From the NCBI GenBank assembly GCA_024516155.1, contig JAJJXM010000040.1:310001-374000 (forward strand): DNA of 64,000 bases, given 5' to 3'. Numbering within the stretch: position 1 is the first letter of the stretch; each line of letters starts with the position of its first letter. Below the pieces are notes generated by a model. That model saw only the letters and a program-made list of their open reading frames with translations. It did no database searches and was not told the DNA's origin. This document shows positions 13,775 through 24,853 of this stretch, in pieces. The DNA comes from Pyronema omphalodes. Lineage: Eukaryota > Ascomycota > Pezizomycetes > Pezizales > Pyronemataceae. The position numbers were made by a program, and so were the translations under genes.

Positions 13775-14629
13775 ATGACATCTTCAGCTCTTCCCCAATC
13801 CCGAAGGACCAATTCCGCCCAATCAGACTTCAAAAACAACCCCGAGATGTCTACGTCTAATAAATGGCACCATAACACAACTCACCTCAAGCACACACCA
13901 TCACCTTCACTGTTTTCTGGCAGTGACATAGGTTCGGAGTCTACCTCACGAGGCTCAGCGCCCACTGCACTGTTCTCCGGCAGTGACCTGGGTTCTGATT
14001 ACACATCACTTACTTATCCCTACTCCGACTCAGGGCCTTCTACACAAACTATGCGCAATTCACTAACTGCATTACTCTCCGGTAATCCGTTCAACGATCC
14101 AGAGTCGGATGATGGATCAGATTACACCTCGTCATCCATCTGCTCTGAATCATCAGATGAACAGGAACTTTCCCAATCGTCTTTACCATCCTCTTCTATT
14201 ACGTCACGCCCCGCCGGATTTGTCGAGTACCCACAATATCTAATTGGCCGTCAGCGCGTTCTGAACCTCAAGGAAGTAAAATCAGACGTACCACAGAGAG
14301 TTGAGGCTGTCTCTCCTTTCAGATCCATGGAAGCCCTCGTTGAGAGACTTAGCCATGATTCAGTCAATTCTTTACGAGAGTCGCTACCAGAGAATTACAT
14401 AGGCGCCGCTTTGTCTCCTACAGAAGACTCACTGTTTGCGTTCTCGCCAGTTCCATCGTTGGCACTAATGACTGATACTCGGGTTCAGAAGGAGGAGCCG
14501 CCGACAGACTTGCCTCAAAACTCTACTGGCAAGGATTCTAAAGCGCCAAAGAAACTGCGTGTTTTCACAAGAAAGTTCATCCATGTCTACAATAGGTTTG
14601 GCGAGAAGGCTTTGAAGGCCATTAGATAA
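13775..14629 (+). CDS. Ser-rich orphan protein with internal SGSD repeats
   Basis: This is a single-exon frame. I chose the ATG at 13775 (MTSSALPQSRRTNSAQ) over the one at 13694 because the intervening 27 residues do not look like the rest of the protein. The choice is not certain. The product is about 284 aa, rich in Ser, Pro and acidic residues, without membrane segments. Three related blocks of the type FSGSD-[IL]-GS-x-x-TS lie in the N-terminal half (around 13910-14140), the third degenerate (ESDDGSDYTSS). The C-terminus is strongly basic and amphipathic (KKLRVFTRKFIHVYN then FGEKALKAIR), which could bind a membrane, nucleic acid or a partner. I do not recognise the family. A second Ser/Pro-rich orphan lies 1.1 kb downstream on the same strand and shares the basic C-terminus style. 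Confidence 0.6.
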   Translation: MTSSALPQSRRTNSAQSDFKNNPEMSTSNKWHHNTTHLKHTPSPSLFSGSDIGSESTSRGSAPTALFSGSDLGSDYTSLTYPYSDSGPSTQTMRNSLTALLSGNPFNDPESDDGSDYTSSSICSESSDEQELSQSSLPSSSITSRPAGFVEYPQYLIGRQRVLNLKEVKSDVPQRVEAVSPFRSMEALVERLSHDSVNSLRESLPENYIGAALSPTEDSLFAFSPVPSLALMTDTRVQKEEPPTDLPQNSTGKDSKAPKKLRVFTRKFIHVYNRFGEKALKAIR

Positions 14630-15780
14630 TGTGGCGGTAATTCTGTGCTCTGATGACTGTTATTTACATCAACGATAGGACTGGGATTAGATTAATGGAA
14701 GAAGGAGGAGAGTTAATACAATTGTGTCAATTCATTCTGAAGCGCGAGTGATATCCGAAGTTTTTAATATATTTCGGGTATGTCCGATCAAACTACTATC
14801 ATTTATGGAGTCTAGACCGCTATATTGGGTGATAACAAACTTATTCCAAATAATTCTAGCGTATCCTAGCTTGCCCCCAAGTTTGTAGTTCAGTAGAAGT
14901 AATAGTGAGGACGTGGATAGAAAACTGCACGTCCTAGAGAGAGGGGGAGGAGGGGGAGGCGTTGGGCTCTGGAAGCCAAATGCACGTGTTGGTTTACTCA
15001 GAAATAGGGTTGTATAAGTATAATGGTTCAAACTGTAAAGGATTAGCTAGATTTCTTGAAATAGAACTCGAATTTGACGTAATCTGATTCAGATATTTCG
15101 AGATACGAGTGCTGGCTCGTGCATGAATCATTGACTTGATGATAAATTCTATTCTAAACCATCGTACGGGATACGTTTAGAACTGCACTATTGAATTACA
15201 TAAGCTTATTAATAAATTCCTGCAGAGAAGTTTAGCCCCAAAATCATCCGTTGCACTTTGCAAACGTTAAAACCGTAAATCCGATAATTCACAAGCCACC
15301 AGCCTCCATCACCCAGAGTCACCAAGTTCTTTGTTCCAGAATTCAGACGCATTAGTTACGAGCATGATTTTTCGGTAAAATAGCTCTGCTTCTGTATTTT
15401 TTTCAATGCCTTATTCTCCTCGATTGCCCTGCGATTAGACAAGTGCAAATTCACAGTGTTCTAAGGGGAATAAACAGCATGCGAGTGCGCATATATGACG
15501 TGCAGCTTCGGATATTCTATACATATCCGTCCGTGTGCATGATAAACAAAGCTCTTTAATATGTTCCTTTCAACCGTTTATACCGTTGTGAGTTTAAACC
15601 CACGAATACCTACTCTAAACATCCAACGTCTCTTCACGCCCGGAAACGAAAATTTGCCGGGCCCCACAAGCTCAGAAACCCTCACACAGCGTGTATACCT
15701 AAAAGTCTTCATTAAATGCATTTGAAGCCAATCACAATAACCCTGTAGTAAGTTTTCATCCACCATGGTTATCTTCTCCA
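14630..15780. other. Intergenic spacer between two orphan genes
   Basis: About 1.15 kb that presumably contains the 3' end of the upstream gene and the promoter of the downstream one. There is a short G-rich run near 14942-14957. I see no further gene. Confidence 0.5.
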
Positions 15781-15867
15781 TTGTTTCAATCCTCGTCGAA
15801 ACAATCCCACTTCCAAATTATGAACAATATCTTATTGTCTCTTAGTTTCCCAGCTTTCGACATGCCT

Positions 15868-16416
15868 ATGAACTACACCGGAACACTCCAACATCTCAAA
15901 AAGAAGATCCAAAAGAAGCGGCTATCCGGAGTTCTAGCTATACCCAACCCATCAGTCCTCCCAGCATCCGACCAGTCATCGCCCACAGAATCAGAAAAAC
16001 CAGCTGGATACCCTCCACTCGATGAATTAGGATTTCATTCCCCCGCTCAATTCGGACTTCCTCCTTACACTGCACATAACCTATTGAGACCCAGAATCCC
16101 TTCACCTACTCAATCGTTCCTCTCAGAAGAAGAATTTAATCAACCAGCACTATCGCCGCTTTCAAAACCTGACCAAACGTCTCGAAACTCATACGCTCCA
16201 GTATATCGAACCTCAGAGAACCCTTCCAGACCTCTGTCACTACCTGCTCGGCTGACGGCGGAATTTGAAATATTTCCCCATGATGGAAACCTATCGGAAG
16301 CTACAAACATCGGCCAAAAAACCTCGGGGCATAATGATGTTGGTGCTGCTGTAAGTCCTGGACTGAGAGGGGCGCTGCAGAAGATGAAGAAGAGGATTAG
16401 TTTGATTGGTGTGTGA
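15868..16416 (+). CDS. Ser/Pro-rich orphan protein with basic motif at both ends
   Basis: This is a single-exon frame with possible starts at 15781, 15820 or 15868. I favour the last (MPMNYTGTLQHLKKK) because upstream residues are compositionally different. The product is about 182 aa. Near the N-terminus is GTLQHLKKKIQKKRLSGV, and the protein ends with GALQKMKKRISLIGV, so the same G-x-LQ-x-x-KK-[KR]-I motif caps both ends. The middle is Pro/Ser-rich (SPTQSFLSEEEFNQPALS) and likely disordered, with no membrane segment. I do not recognise the family. It is adjacent to and co-oriented with another Ser-rich orphan, so the two may be old duplicates or a lineage-specific pair. Confidence 0.6.
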   Translation: MNYTGTLQHLKKKIQKKRLSGVLAIPNPSVLPASDQSSPTESEKPAGYPPLDELGFHSPAQFGLPPYTAHNLLRPRIPSPTQSFLSEEEFNQPALSPLSKPDQTSRNSYAPVYRTSENPSRPLSLPARLTAEFEIFPHDGNLSEATNIGQKTSGHNDVGAAVSPGLRGALQKMKKRISLIGV

Positions 16417-17719
16417 TGATTGGGGGGAGAAGAAGGAGAAGGAGAAGAAAAGGTAGAGTGAGAAGAAAGAGGAGCTAAAGAAGCTAAAAAAAGCGAAACG
16501 GAGAATGAAAGAAATGGAGTGGGCAGAGAAACAGAGGGAGGATAAGGAGAAGGGGGGGGGGGGGGGGGGGCAAGGGAAGAGTATCAGAAGGTTAAGGGGA
16601 AGGGGACGGAGGGGGATTAGGAAAACGACAAGGAAAGGGGAGGAGACAGAGGAAAAGAGGAAGGTGAACAGTGATGGGGAGGCCAAAGAAAAGTACAAGC
16701 GGAAAAAGAGCAAGGAGACTGATTTTGCAGATGACATTGTTCAAGAATGCTATGATGATGATGATAATGAGGATGAGAGAAGACTACATACCAAAGAGCG
16801 GCATAAAAGAATTGTGGGCCGAGAGGGTTAAGGCCGAGATTATGGACGGCATGATACGGAATCATAAGTAATGATTGGCTTCTGAATGATTGTACGGGAA
16901 TTAATTGCGGTTTACTGTTTGTGGAATATTTGGAGGATTTCCTTTTTGTTTTAGCTTGATGCGGCGCTGTCTGTCAAAATAAATAATGTTTTTCTCTATA
17001 AGTATGTTTCCTCTCATGCTGAATGGTTCCTCATCGTATATGCGTTCCGGTTCGAATCCCGTTCTTTGATGGGATGCAGTGGCACACCATTCTCTTAACC
17101 GTGTGATTATAGTAGAGCCTATCTACTGACTTTCTGTAAACCTTATATAATCGGCTGGTTTCTTGATTGCTAGCTAGACAGTTGAATTAGCTGGACTGTT
17201 CCCCATTAGAAAATTATTTTCTTTTTCTCCATACATTCGAGTGATATCACATGCCGAACATGTTCTGGGTTTTGACGTGGTGGATTGCCGTATTAGGTTA
17301 GAATGCATTTACGCGGGCTCCCAAATAGGCTAGTCAAAAGCATTCATACGAGACACAACAGTCTGCCGCTGCTCGATAGTATGCGTCAGTTACCCGGATA
17401 ATTCTTATTAAAAGTTCGATAGGTCCAGTTGCGATGATAATGTTCAATACTGTTCCTTCTTTTGTACAGAACTTCAAAAACTTCAGTATGTCAATTCCCT
17501 TCCCCATGTTTTCTTATCAATGTTCCCTTCACCAGTAGCACATTACATTCCATATACAATACCCAACTACTAGTTCTATCCCTGAACTATTCTTCCACTC
17601 TCCCAGCTCATATCCTACCTAGAACCCTCATAACTCATTAATCTTCCACCTACTCCAACCAGAGCACATATATACATGACAGCCGTCTTACTATCTTTCA
17701 GTCTTGAATAATATATTTC
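16417..17719. other. Polypurine tract and intergenic DNA
   Basis: The first 300 nt (16425-16730) are almost entirely purine on the + strand, with an 18-nt-class mono-G run near 16553-16570. The open frames crossing it (such as 16505-16831) are Lys/Glu/Arg/Gly-rich by virtue of composition. The rest is AT-rich spacer between convergent genes. Confidence 0.6.
16425..16730. repeat. Polypurine/polypyrimidine tract with mono-G run
   Basis: GA-rich strand asymmetry extends for roughly 300 nt directly after the stop codon of the orphan gene at 16416. It includes GGAGAAGAAGGAGAAGGAGAAG-like stretches and a long G homopolymer. Such DNA can form triplex or quadruplex structures. A role as 3' UTR is possible. 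Confidence 0.7.
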
Positions 17720-18627
17720 TCACACCAAATTTGCACTTGAATTTGCCTCCAACTTTCCAGTAAATTCCGGTTTCTGCCAGAAGATCCTATCCAAAGCCGC
17801 ATTATCCTGTGCTTTCAACCACTCATTCCTAGCCTTCCTGTATACCGTAGCCGAGTAAAATAAACTGATGACAAAAACGACCCTTTCAAATTCTGTAGTC
17901 AGCTTTTACATCCAATCTCCCTTTTTGTCAATTTCGTAATTGACTCAGATTAAGTAACTTAGGATAAGTTAATACATACATATTAACACCATCCAGTATC
18001 CAGAAGGAACCCATAAAATCATCCTTTTGTCTGTGGTACACGGAATGGCTACTGTGTACTGCATGAAATCCCCGTTTCAAGTCCGCAAAGACAACAACCG
18101 GAAACCCATCAATTTTTGTATCAGGAACATCCTTAGGCGTAATAGACATAATTTTCGTGACTAATATAAAATGCACAATAACGGATACTGCACAAACACA
18201 GTCCTGGATTAAGGTCCATCCTGGAAGAACTGTGCCTCGGAGGAAAAGTGAAAAGTTGATAATCGTCCAAACGGAAATGAAACATGGAGAAATAATCCAA
18301 AAGAGACAGATCATTGTGTTATCCTTAGGCATTCTGTACGATCAATAATCAACAACGATATTCCTTGAGATGATTTGGAGACGAATAGAAAAAATGTAAC
18401 TTACGAAGGTAACTTATAGTGTGATCGGAATTCTCTTTCCCAGCAATAGATAGATACAGACAATGCGAGAACGCCAAGGTTCCAAATAATCTGGAACGAG
18501 CGCATAAACTATAGAACTTCATTAGCAAACCTCCCTGGCACTCCAAGGGTTATGATGAGTAATAAAAACTTACCGAAACTATCCAGCGCTCAAGCCGGCC
18601 TACTTTGTAGTGTACCATCTTAGCCAT
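17720..18627 (-). CDS. Four-TM MARVEL-like membrane protein (232 aa)
   Basis: Four exons: 18627-18574, 18508-18405, 18333-17976 and 17902-17720. Donors are GTAAGT, GTAAGT and GTATTA, acceptors end in AG, and the sum is 699 nt. Exon 1 is a short cytosolic start (MAKMVHYKVGRLERWIVS). Four hydrophobic segments follow: FQIIWNLGVLALSVSIY; MICLFWIISPCFISVWTIIN; LIQDCVCAVSVIVHFILV; and FERVVFVISLFYSATVY. A 60-residue loop separates TM3 and TM4, and the charged tail starts RKARNEWLKAQ. Size and topology resemble fungal MARVEL-domain proteins of the plasma membrane or eisosome type, but this is inference from topology only. The last donor is the weakest splice site. A related gene lies at 51.3-52.7 kb. 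Confidence 0.75.
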
Positions 18628-20712
18628 AGTAGCGACGTAAACAACCGGTGACCGATTCAATAAGCCGGAATTCACGACAGCAGCGCGGCGTATCCGCCAG
18701 CTGGATATTGTGGTGTATTTAACCTCTACCGTTACGCCATCCTGCGGGCTGAAAACCGTACAAACAGCCGATGTGGTAAGAGAAAGAAAGAAAAAAAAAA
18801 ACTGCACTTCAGAATAAAATTTCATTTCCTGATCCGTTGGGTGGCTAGGTAAGTAAGTAAACTTCTGATTCGCATAAAAAGTACATCATCCATATGCGTG
18901 ATCAATAGGCGCTGACATGACTACTAACAAGTGCGAAATTGGAATTTAGCTAAGACGACTATTTGACAGCTCTGACTGGTTGAATCTATGAAACCATGAA
19001 ACCATTTTTCAATCGGTCTAAGCAAATATAATGCTACCGAGTGAGCATATATGAATTTCCCGTTGCAGATAGACGAGTGAAGAATTTTGAAATGGCATTA
19101 CACATATCACATTACCCAAAGATAAAACAGGAATAAAAACAAACTACAAGTTTGCCTAGAAAAAAAAAAAAGAATTACATGCAAAATTCTTGGTACAGTA
19201 GTCACTAGTGGTTACAAATCGCACTGGATAACTTTCTGCAAGGAGATATGATGCAAGGTCCATAGCGGCATAGATTATAACCCTTCCAATGGGAAGGGAA
19301 GGTATTTACTATTACATAACATCACCATCACCATCACCATCCATCCATCCTTCCTTCCTTCCTTCCCCGCCCGTTCTGCTAGTATTTTTCACTTTACCTC
19401 TCGCGTGTGGTTTGCAACATGCGCCATATGCTGCACATGCTGCATACAATGCTTCTGGTATACTACCCCTTTCAGCCCACTGAAAACACAATCTGTAGCT
19501 GATAGCCGAAGGCTCGAAGGCTCGAAGCTATCTTCCTAGTGGTATGCATAAGTTCAATTCCACTTGATATGTATGTAAAACTATGATTTGATGCTCTGTC
19601 GTATATCAGTAACCACCATACATCATCCGGTGATTTATAAGGTAACCTGGCCAGGTGGACAGATGTATCATGTTTCAATCTGGAACTGAAGCATTGAAAC
19701 ATATTTCTCCAATATAGAAAAGAAATTGGAATGAGTTTATAACAACACAACATATCAAGGATAGGTATATATATCTAGCCGATCAGACGAAACCTGTAAC
19801 AGCAAACATAAAAGAAACGATAGCAAAAACCAACTACCTACAATTTACTTCAAAATTCAAACTTCCAAATCCAAGATTCGAAAAAACAATCAACAATCAA
19901 TCGCGATCGCAATCGCCATCAATCGCCACTGGGAATCATAATTCAAATATCCCACACCCAAATGCAACACCTGACCTAATAAACCATATAATCCCAATCA
20001 GAATTACATCAGCATTATGATAATCAACACAATCAAGAATCTGGAGAATTTTATTCCGCTTACTGTATTCGCTTATTGAGGGTGGGGAAGGAAGGGGGGG
20101 GGGGGGGGGGGGGGATTATTCGTTAGTCAGCTTCAGCCTTCCGGGTTTGATGGGGTGTGATGTGATAGTCATTTTCTTCATCGTTTTATTCCTATACTAT
20201 TTTGCCACTTATAAAGGAACAATGTTTCGGTTGTGCAATATGTATAGGTTTTAATGAGTCGGCTGAGTCCTTGGTCTGGAGAGGAAGTGCAGGATGTAGT
20301 CTTGTAGGGAGAAGATGAGAGATCCCAGAACGGACTCGGGGATTTCATTGCAAGTATCAGTATATTGTATCAATATCCTTTTATCATAATTCTATAGAGG
20401 ATTTAGGTTCAAGTTAGTATTCAAATCTTTGCAGCAGTTTCCATTAAAAGATTTTCTCATGTAGAAATTCATAACTTATTCCTCAATTAGTTCATCTTAT
20501 TGACATAATTCTAGTAATTAGTAATCATCCCCTTTCTCCAATATTCTAATTTCTAAACCACAAAAAAAAAGAATACAAACACAAAAACATCCACATCAAA
20601 AAGATCAATTTCAAATTCCGCTTCAAAGAAAGTAAAAACCAAATCCCAACATAAATGCAACAGTAACTACAATCTATGCGTCATATCCCCTTCCATTTCC
20701 TTGAATCATTTT
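18628..20712. other. Intergenic spacer, simple repeats
   Basis: Upstream of the four-TM gene and downstream of the GPI10-like gene. It holds CATCAC and CCTT microsatellites near 19320-19370, a mono-G run near 20095-20114 and AT-rich sequence. No gene is supported. Confidence 0.5.
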
Positions 20713-22862
20713 TTACTTTTCCGATTTCCTACACCAAACCAACACATCACCTCTCCTTCTCCAATCATCATGCAAATGTGAATTAAACGCCCTCCAGCAA
20801 ATCTCATAGTTCGAAACTGCCGGAACTCCAGTTCCACCTAACGCACTAGTTCCCGTCACAGTCGGAATCAAATTATTAAGATCCCCCAAATCCTCAAAGG
20901 TAACAATCCTATCCGGCCATTCATATTTCTTTCCATCACCGACATACCACCTAATAAAGCCCTTAGGATTATTATAAAACTGATCCGCCTCATCGACATA
21001 AGTACGACGTTCTTCCACCGATAATGAAACCGGGGGTTCACAGGTAAGAGCCCACATCTTCTTATCAGATGACATAGGTAATGCCATAGAAGCTCTCCAG
21101 GGGGTTGAATGACAAGGCATCAAGAAACCAGTGCTGTTCCAGTTGTCTGAGGTTGAGGATAAGTGTGCCATAACGTCTACAACTCCACGCTGGTGAACCA
21201 TGGATCCGTAATATGCCACTGGGATGTTAAGGGCAATCATCACCATCAAAATACGGCTCCTGGCTGAGTCCGAAATGCGGAGATTGTGAAGTGTGTTGGC
21301 GGTGAGAACATGCAGGATAGGTAGGAGAGGGTATAGGAAGCGCACTTCTTTGTGGGAGATGCAGGAGTAAACTGCGGTAACGACCAGGACAGTTGAAGCG
21401 AGCTGGAAGCTAGGAGAGGTAGCGGAGGAAGAAAGAGAGCGGTACAGAGCGAAGAGGGCTAGGGGAAGGAAGGAAGTGAGGAGAAGGGGGAGCCCTTGGG
21501 AGAGGTAGTAGTGATTTACGTTGCTACCGTAGAAAACGGAGAGAGAGTGAAGGACATTGAACTTTAAGAAGGTTAAAGGGGGGAAAGTCCAGACTCCGTA
21601 ATAAGCGCGGTCGATGAGAGCGTTAAGCGAGAGGACAGTTAAGCTTCAGTAAGTATTAGCAATTGACCAATAATCCTCAATCCTGGGTCCGTAGTTCCAC
21701 GACCACAAATCCATAACTAAGGAAGAAGAGAGAACATACCCAATCCATACCGCCTCCATCACCAATCTCACACGTCTCCTGCCAGCATTCACCACCGCAA
21801 AAGCCCCTAAACATGCCCAAACCAGCACATTCGTCGGCCTAAGCACACAAGCCGCAGCAGCCGCAGCAAGCGCCCATCTAGTCTCCGCCCAATCCACTCT
21901 TCTCTTGGCCCCCATGCTAGCCACCAATTCCCATGGCCATAGTCCTAACCCAACACCCGTAATAACCGTCTCTAAACTATTCGCAAAAGTCCTAACTCCA
22001 CAAAACCACTGCCATGCTGATCCTAGCGATAAACAAAGGGCAATCCAACCAACATCTGAACCCCACAGACGGCCGGCAAGACGAGCTGTAGACCAGTCAC
22101 CCAAGGCACAGAAAATAGCTTGGAGGATTCTTGGCGAAATAGCGAGGAATTCCGCGGTTCGTTGGGGAGAAAGGTGGAGGAGGTTGCATAGGAAGTTGAC
22201 TGATTTAAACAGGACTGTAAATATTGCCGGGTGTAAGAAAGAGCGTAGTTGTTGTTGCCATTCCTGAGAGCAAAGAAAAGTTAGCGGGGAGTTTCCGGAA
22301 GAGGTGTTACGGCGGTAGTGAAATCTAAGAAATCCGTGGAATCTGGAGTAGAGCAGCGGGCGATGGACGGTGGATCTCCCCTGCGGAGAACAATTCCAGG
22401 TGAACCATGCACCACATGAAAGTCCCCATTCTCCTGATTTGGCTCCCAATTGCATTCAAGAAATCTTCAAAGCTGAAGTAACCCAACACCAACACCTCAG
22501 CCCATGCTGCGCGCCCCTCAGCCGCTCCGACAATATCAAAACAAACACCCCCCTCTACTCAATCACTCACTACATACCCAAGTAACCCAAGCACCCGATC
22601 CCGCAAACGCGACATCCCAAGCCGGTTCCAAACTCTGAAAATATTCATCCGGTTGAAAAAAAGTCCTATTCGTAACCGCATTCAGAATCCTCAACGAGAT
22701 CAGCGAAAGAAATATCGTAGAATGTATCGAGAATGTCGCTAATTGCTTTCGAGCTTCCGGTGTTAATTTCGTGATTGATGGCGTTCGGGAATGTATCCAG
22801 GCCGGTGAGGGTGACGCGGGGGAGGAGCTGCTCGGCGAGGAACTGCTCGGTGAGGAGCTCAT
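20713..22862 (-). CDS. GPI10: GPI mannosyltransferase 3 (PIG-B/GPI10 family)
   Basis: Adds the third mannose to the GPI anchor precursor in the ER lumen, using dolichol-phosphate-mannose (family knowledge, GT22). Three exons: 22862-22578, 22263-21740 and 21643-20713. The sum is 1740 nt, giving 579 aa. Visible hallmarks are [15 protein letters not shown] in the first luminal loop (D72, E73), the TW|EW junction restored exactly by intron 1, [24 protein letters not shown], the GT22 motif [11 protein letters not shown] (H367-K368-E369), and [11 protein letters not shown] near the C-terminus. Many hydrophobic segments fit a multispanning ER protein. An in-frame ATG at 22907 would add 15 residues. 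I prefer 22862 because the Ser-rich start is typical of fungal members. Intron 1 is long for the window (314 nt). Confidence 0.93.
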
Positions 22863-22907
22863 GATGGATGTTGCGGGGGTAGCAGCCAACTCGAGAAAGG
22901 CGAGCAA

Positions 22908-24853
22908 GGCGAATGACTGTTAAGACGCGGCGACTCGAGAAATTCGAGCAATTCGAACGAAGGGAACGAAGGGAACGAAGGAAGCGACAGGAGCGACAGG
23001 AGCGAAGCGACCGAGACCGAGACCGAGGCGTCGAAGCAGCGAAGCAGCGAAGCGTGGAAGCGAGTGCAAGCCAAGCAAAGCCAATGAAAACCAGCAACAA
23101 GAACCAAATCCCAAATCCCAAATCTCAACAATATCACCTTTTTCGCATCTGTAAATCCCTTTAATATGCTATTGATATTGTTGCTGTTATGGTTGTTGTT
23201 ATTGTTGATTGTTGTGGTTGTGGTAGTGGTTAATTGTATCAAGCCTCCTCCTCCGCAGCAGCAGCTTTTAGAACGGTGAAGATGAAGGTGCACAAGTAGT
23301 GGGTGAAATTCGCATGTGCGGCTCGCCGCTCGGTTACATAGGATGTCGCGCGCGTTGCTTTTCCTGGTTCTGGTTCTGGTTCTGGTTGGTTCTTTAGTTC
23401 TGGCGTGTTCTTTTTGCCAAGCCAAGACGAGCTTTAAGCTTGAGTCCTGTAGGAGTTACGCAGTGAGGCAGACAGACCATCGACCGCGATGATAGCCTCG
23501 CTAAAATTAAACAAAAACAGAGTCATATATATGTATGAGGTAACCATAAAAACTCCATACATCATCTATTTTTTTCCTTTCTTTGATTTGAATTTCTTGA
23601 ACGTTAAGGTTATGACATACATATGCCACAGTTACAGTTTTAATACATACATATCGGAGGCTCTGATTTTTTACCTTAGCTGAGTCTCGCTGGGATTCGC
23701 TTCGGAGCGTACATAATATCTTTTGCCTGTTGCCACCCTTCTTCTTCTTCGTACTGGTTTTACTTCTTGTCTGCTCATTTGCAGCTTTGTTTGCTCTTTT
23801 TCCACTTGTCTCTCTTGACACGCATCTCCTTCTCGCCTCTCTTCCTCGCCCCTTTCACTCACCTCCCACAACATGTGTCATCTGTATCAGGCTGAAAAGG
23901 TAAAACTCAACGTTTCTAATCCCATACAGACATCACCATAAATCACTATTCATCACCATGCACCACCATGCACCACCATAAATCACCATAAATCACCATA
24001 AATCACCATAAATCACCATAAATCACCATAAATCACCATTCATCACCATTCATCACCATTCATCACCATTCATCACCATTCATCACCATTCATCACCAGA
24101 CACCACCATAAATCACCATTCATCACCATAAATCACTCAACAGCGCCAGCCGAAATCGGAAAAACACAGTACATACAGTAGAGGGATTCCAAGTCCAAAT
24201 CCAATTGATCATAAGATCTGGTGCGCGGAAGGATCGTGAGTGTAATTACAGCCCAGCTATAACTATAGCTATGGTTACAGCTACAGTAATGTAAGAGTAC
24301 ATACTATGCTGTATATAGATTTTCCAATCTGTGTTTAAGCATACGATATACGACCCCTTCCCTTGGTCTTAATCTTATTTTCATCTGCAGTGATACGGAT
24401 ACAGAAATCCCGTTTCCATTATTTTCCGGTCGTCATCTCATCCGTACAAGTCTGGAACATTTAGGTTGTAGGTACCTGTTTGAATCTCTCTAATATCATA
24501 ATTACACCTTCACCCATTATTCCCATCATCCCCCACACCCCCTCATCCCGATAAAAAAAAACAGAAAACAGAAAACCATTCCCCAGAAATATCACACGCC
24601 GGTGACATAGGCATAGGAGCAATCAATATCTCTTCAGCATCTTCATCTTCATCTTCTCTAAGTTCTTCCATTACACTCCCTACAACGACACCAACAACAA
24701 CAAGCATACGTTCTTCCAAAATCAAAGCTAGAAAAAACACCCCCCACGTACAAGGAAGATAACAGTCATGACATTAAGGATTCGACTGTAGAATTACATG
24801 ATTAAAAACGGGAAATGCGAACGCTTTTTTTTTTGATTGGAGATTTATGGTCA
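22908..24853. other. Intergenic DNA with minisatellite, upstream of GPI10
   Basis: The GPI10 promoter side is compositionally odd: GAACGAAGG / GCGACAGGA-type short repeats at 22940-23060, GTT/GTGGTT repeats at 23165-23235 and GGTTCT repeats near 23365-23390. A 10-nt minisatellite occupies about 23932-24136. Frames here (for example 22859-23425 on the minus strand) are repeat translations. No gene is supported. Confidence 0.55.
23932..24136. repeat. 10-bp minisatellite (AATCACCATA and variants)
   Basis: About twenty head-to-tail copies of a decamer with three alternating versions: AATCACCATA, CATCACCATT and CACCACCATG. Versions are grouped in blocks, which suggests local duplication of already diverged units. 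There are no spacers, so it is not a CRISPR array. Confidence 0.9.

Noticed and set aside
16505..16831. 108-codon Lys/Glu/Gly-rich frame
   Set aside because: Composition is dictated by the polypurine tract and a mono-G run. There are no splice or start features of its own.
17046..17060. GGTTCGAATCC, a perfect tRNA B-box sequence
   Set aside because: No A box, acceptor stem or anticodon arm can be folded around it on either strand, and the T-stem pairs poorly.
22859..23425. 188-codon frame upstream of GPI10
   Set aside because: It is made of Thr, Asn, Leu and Ser runs from short DNA repeats, and overlaps the GPI10 start region.
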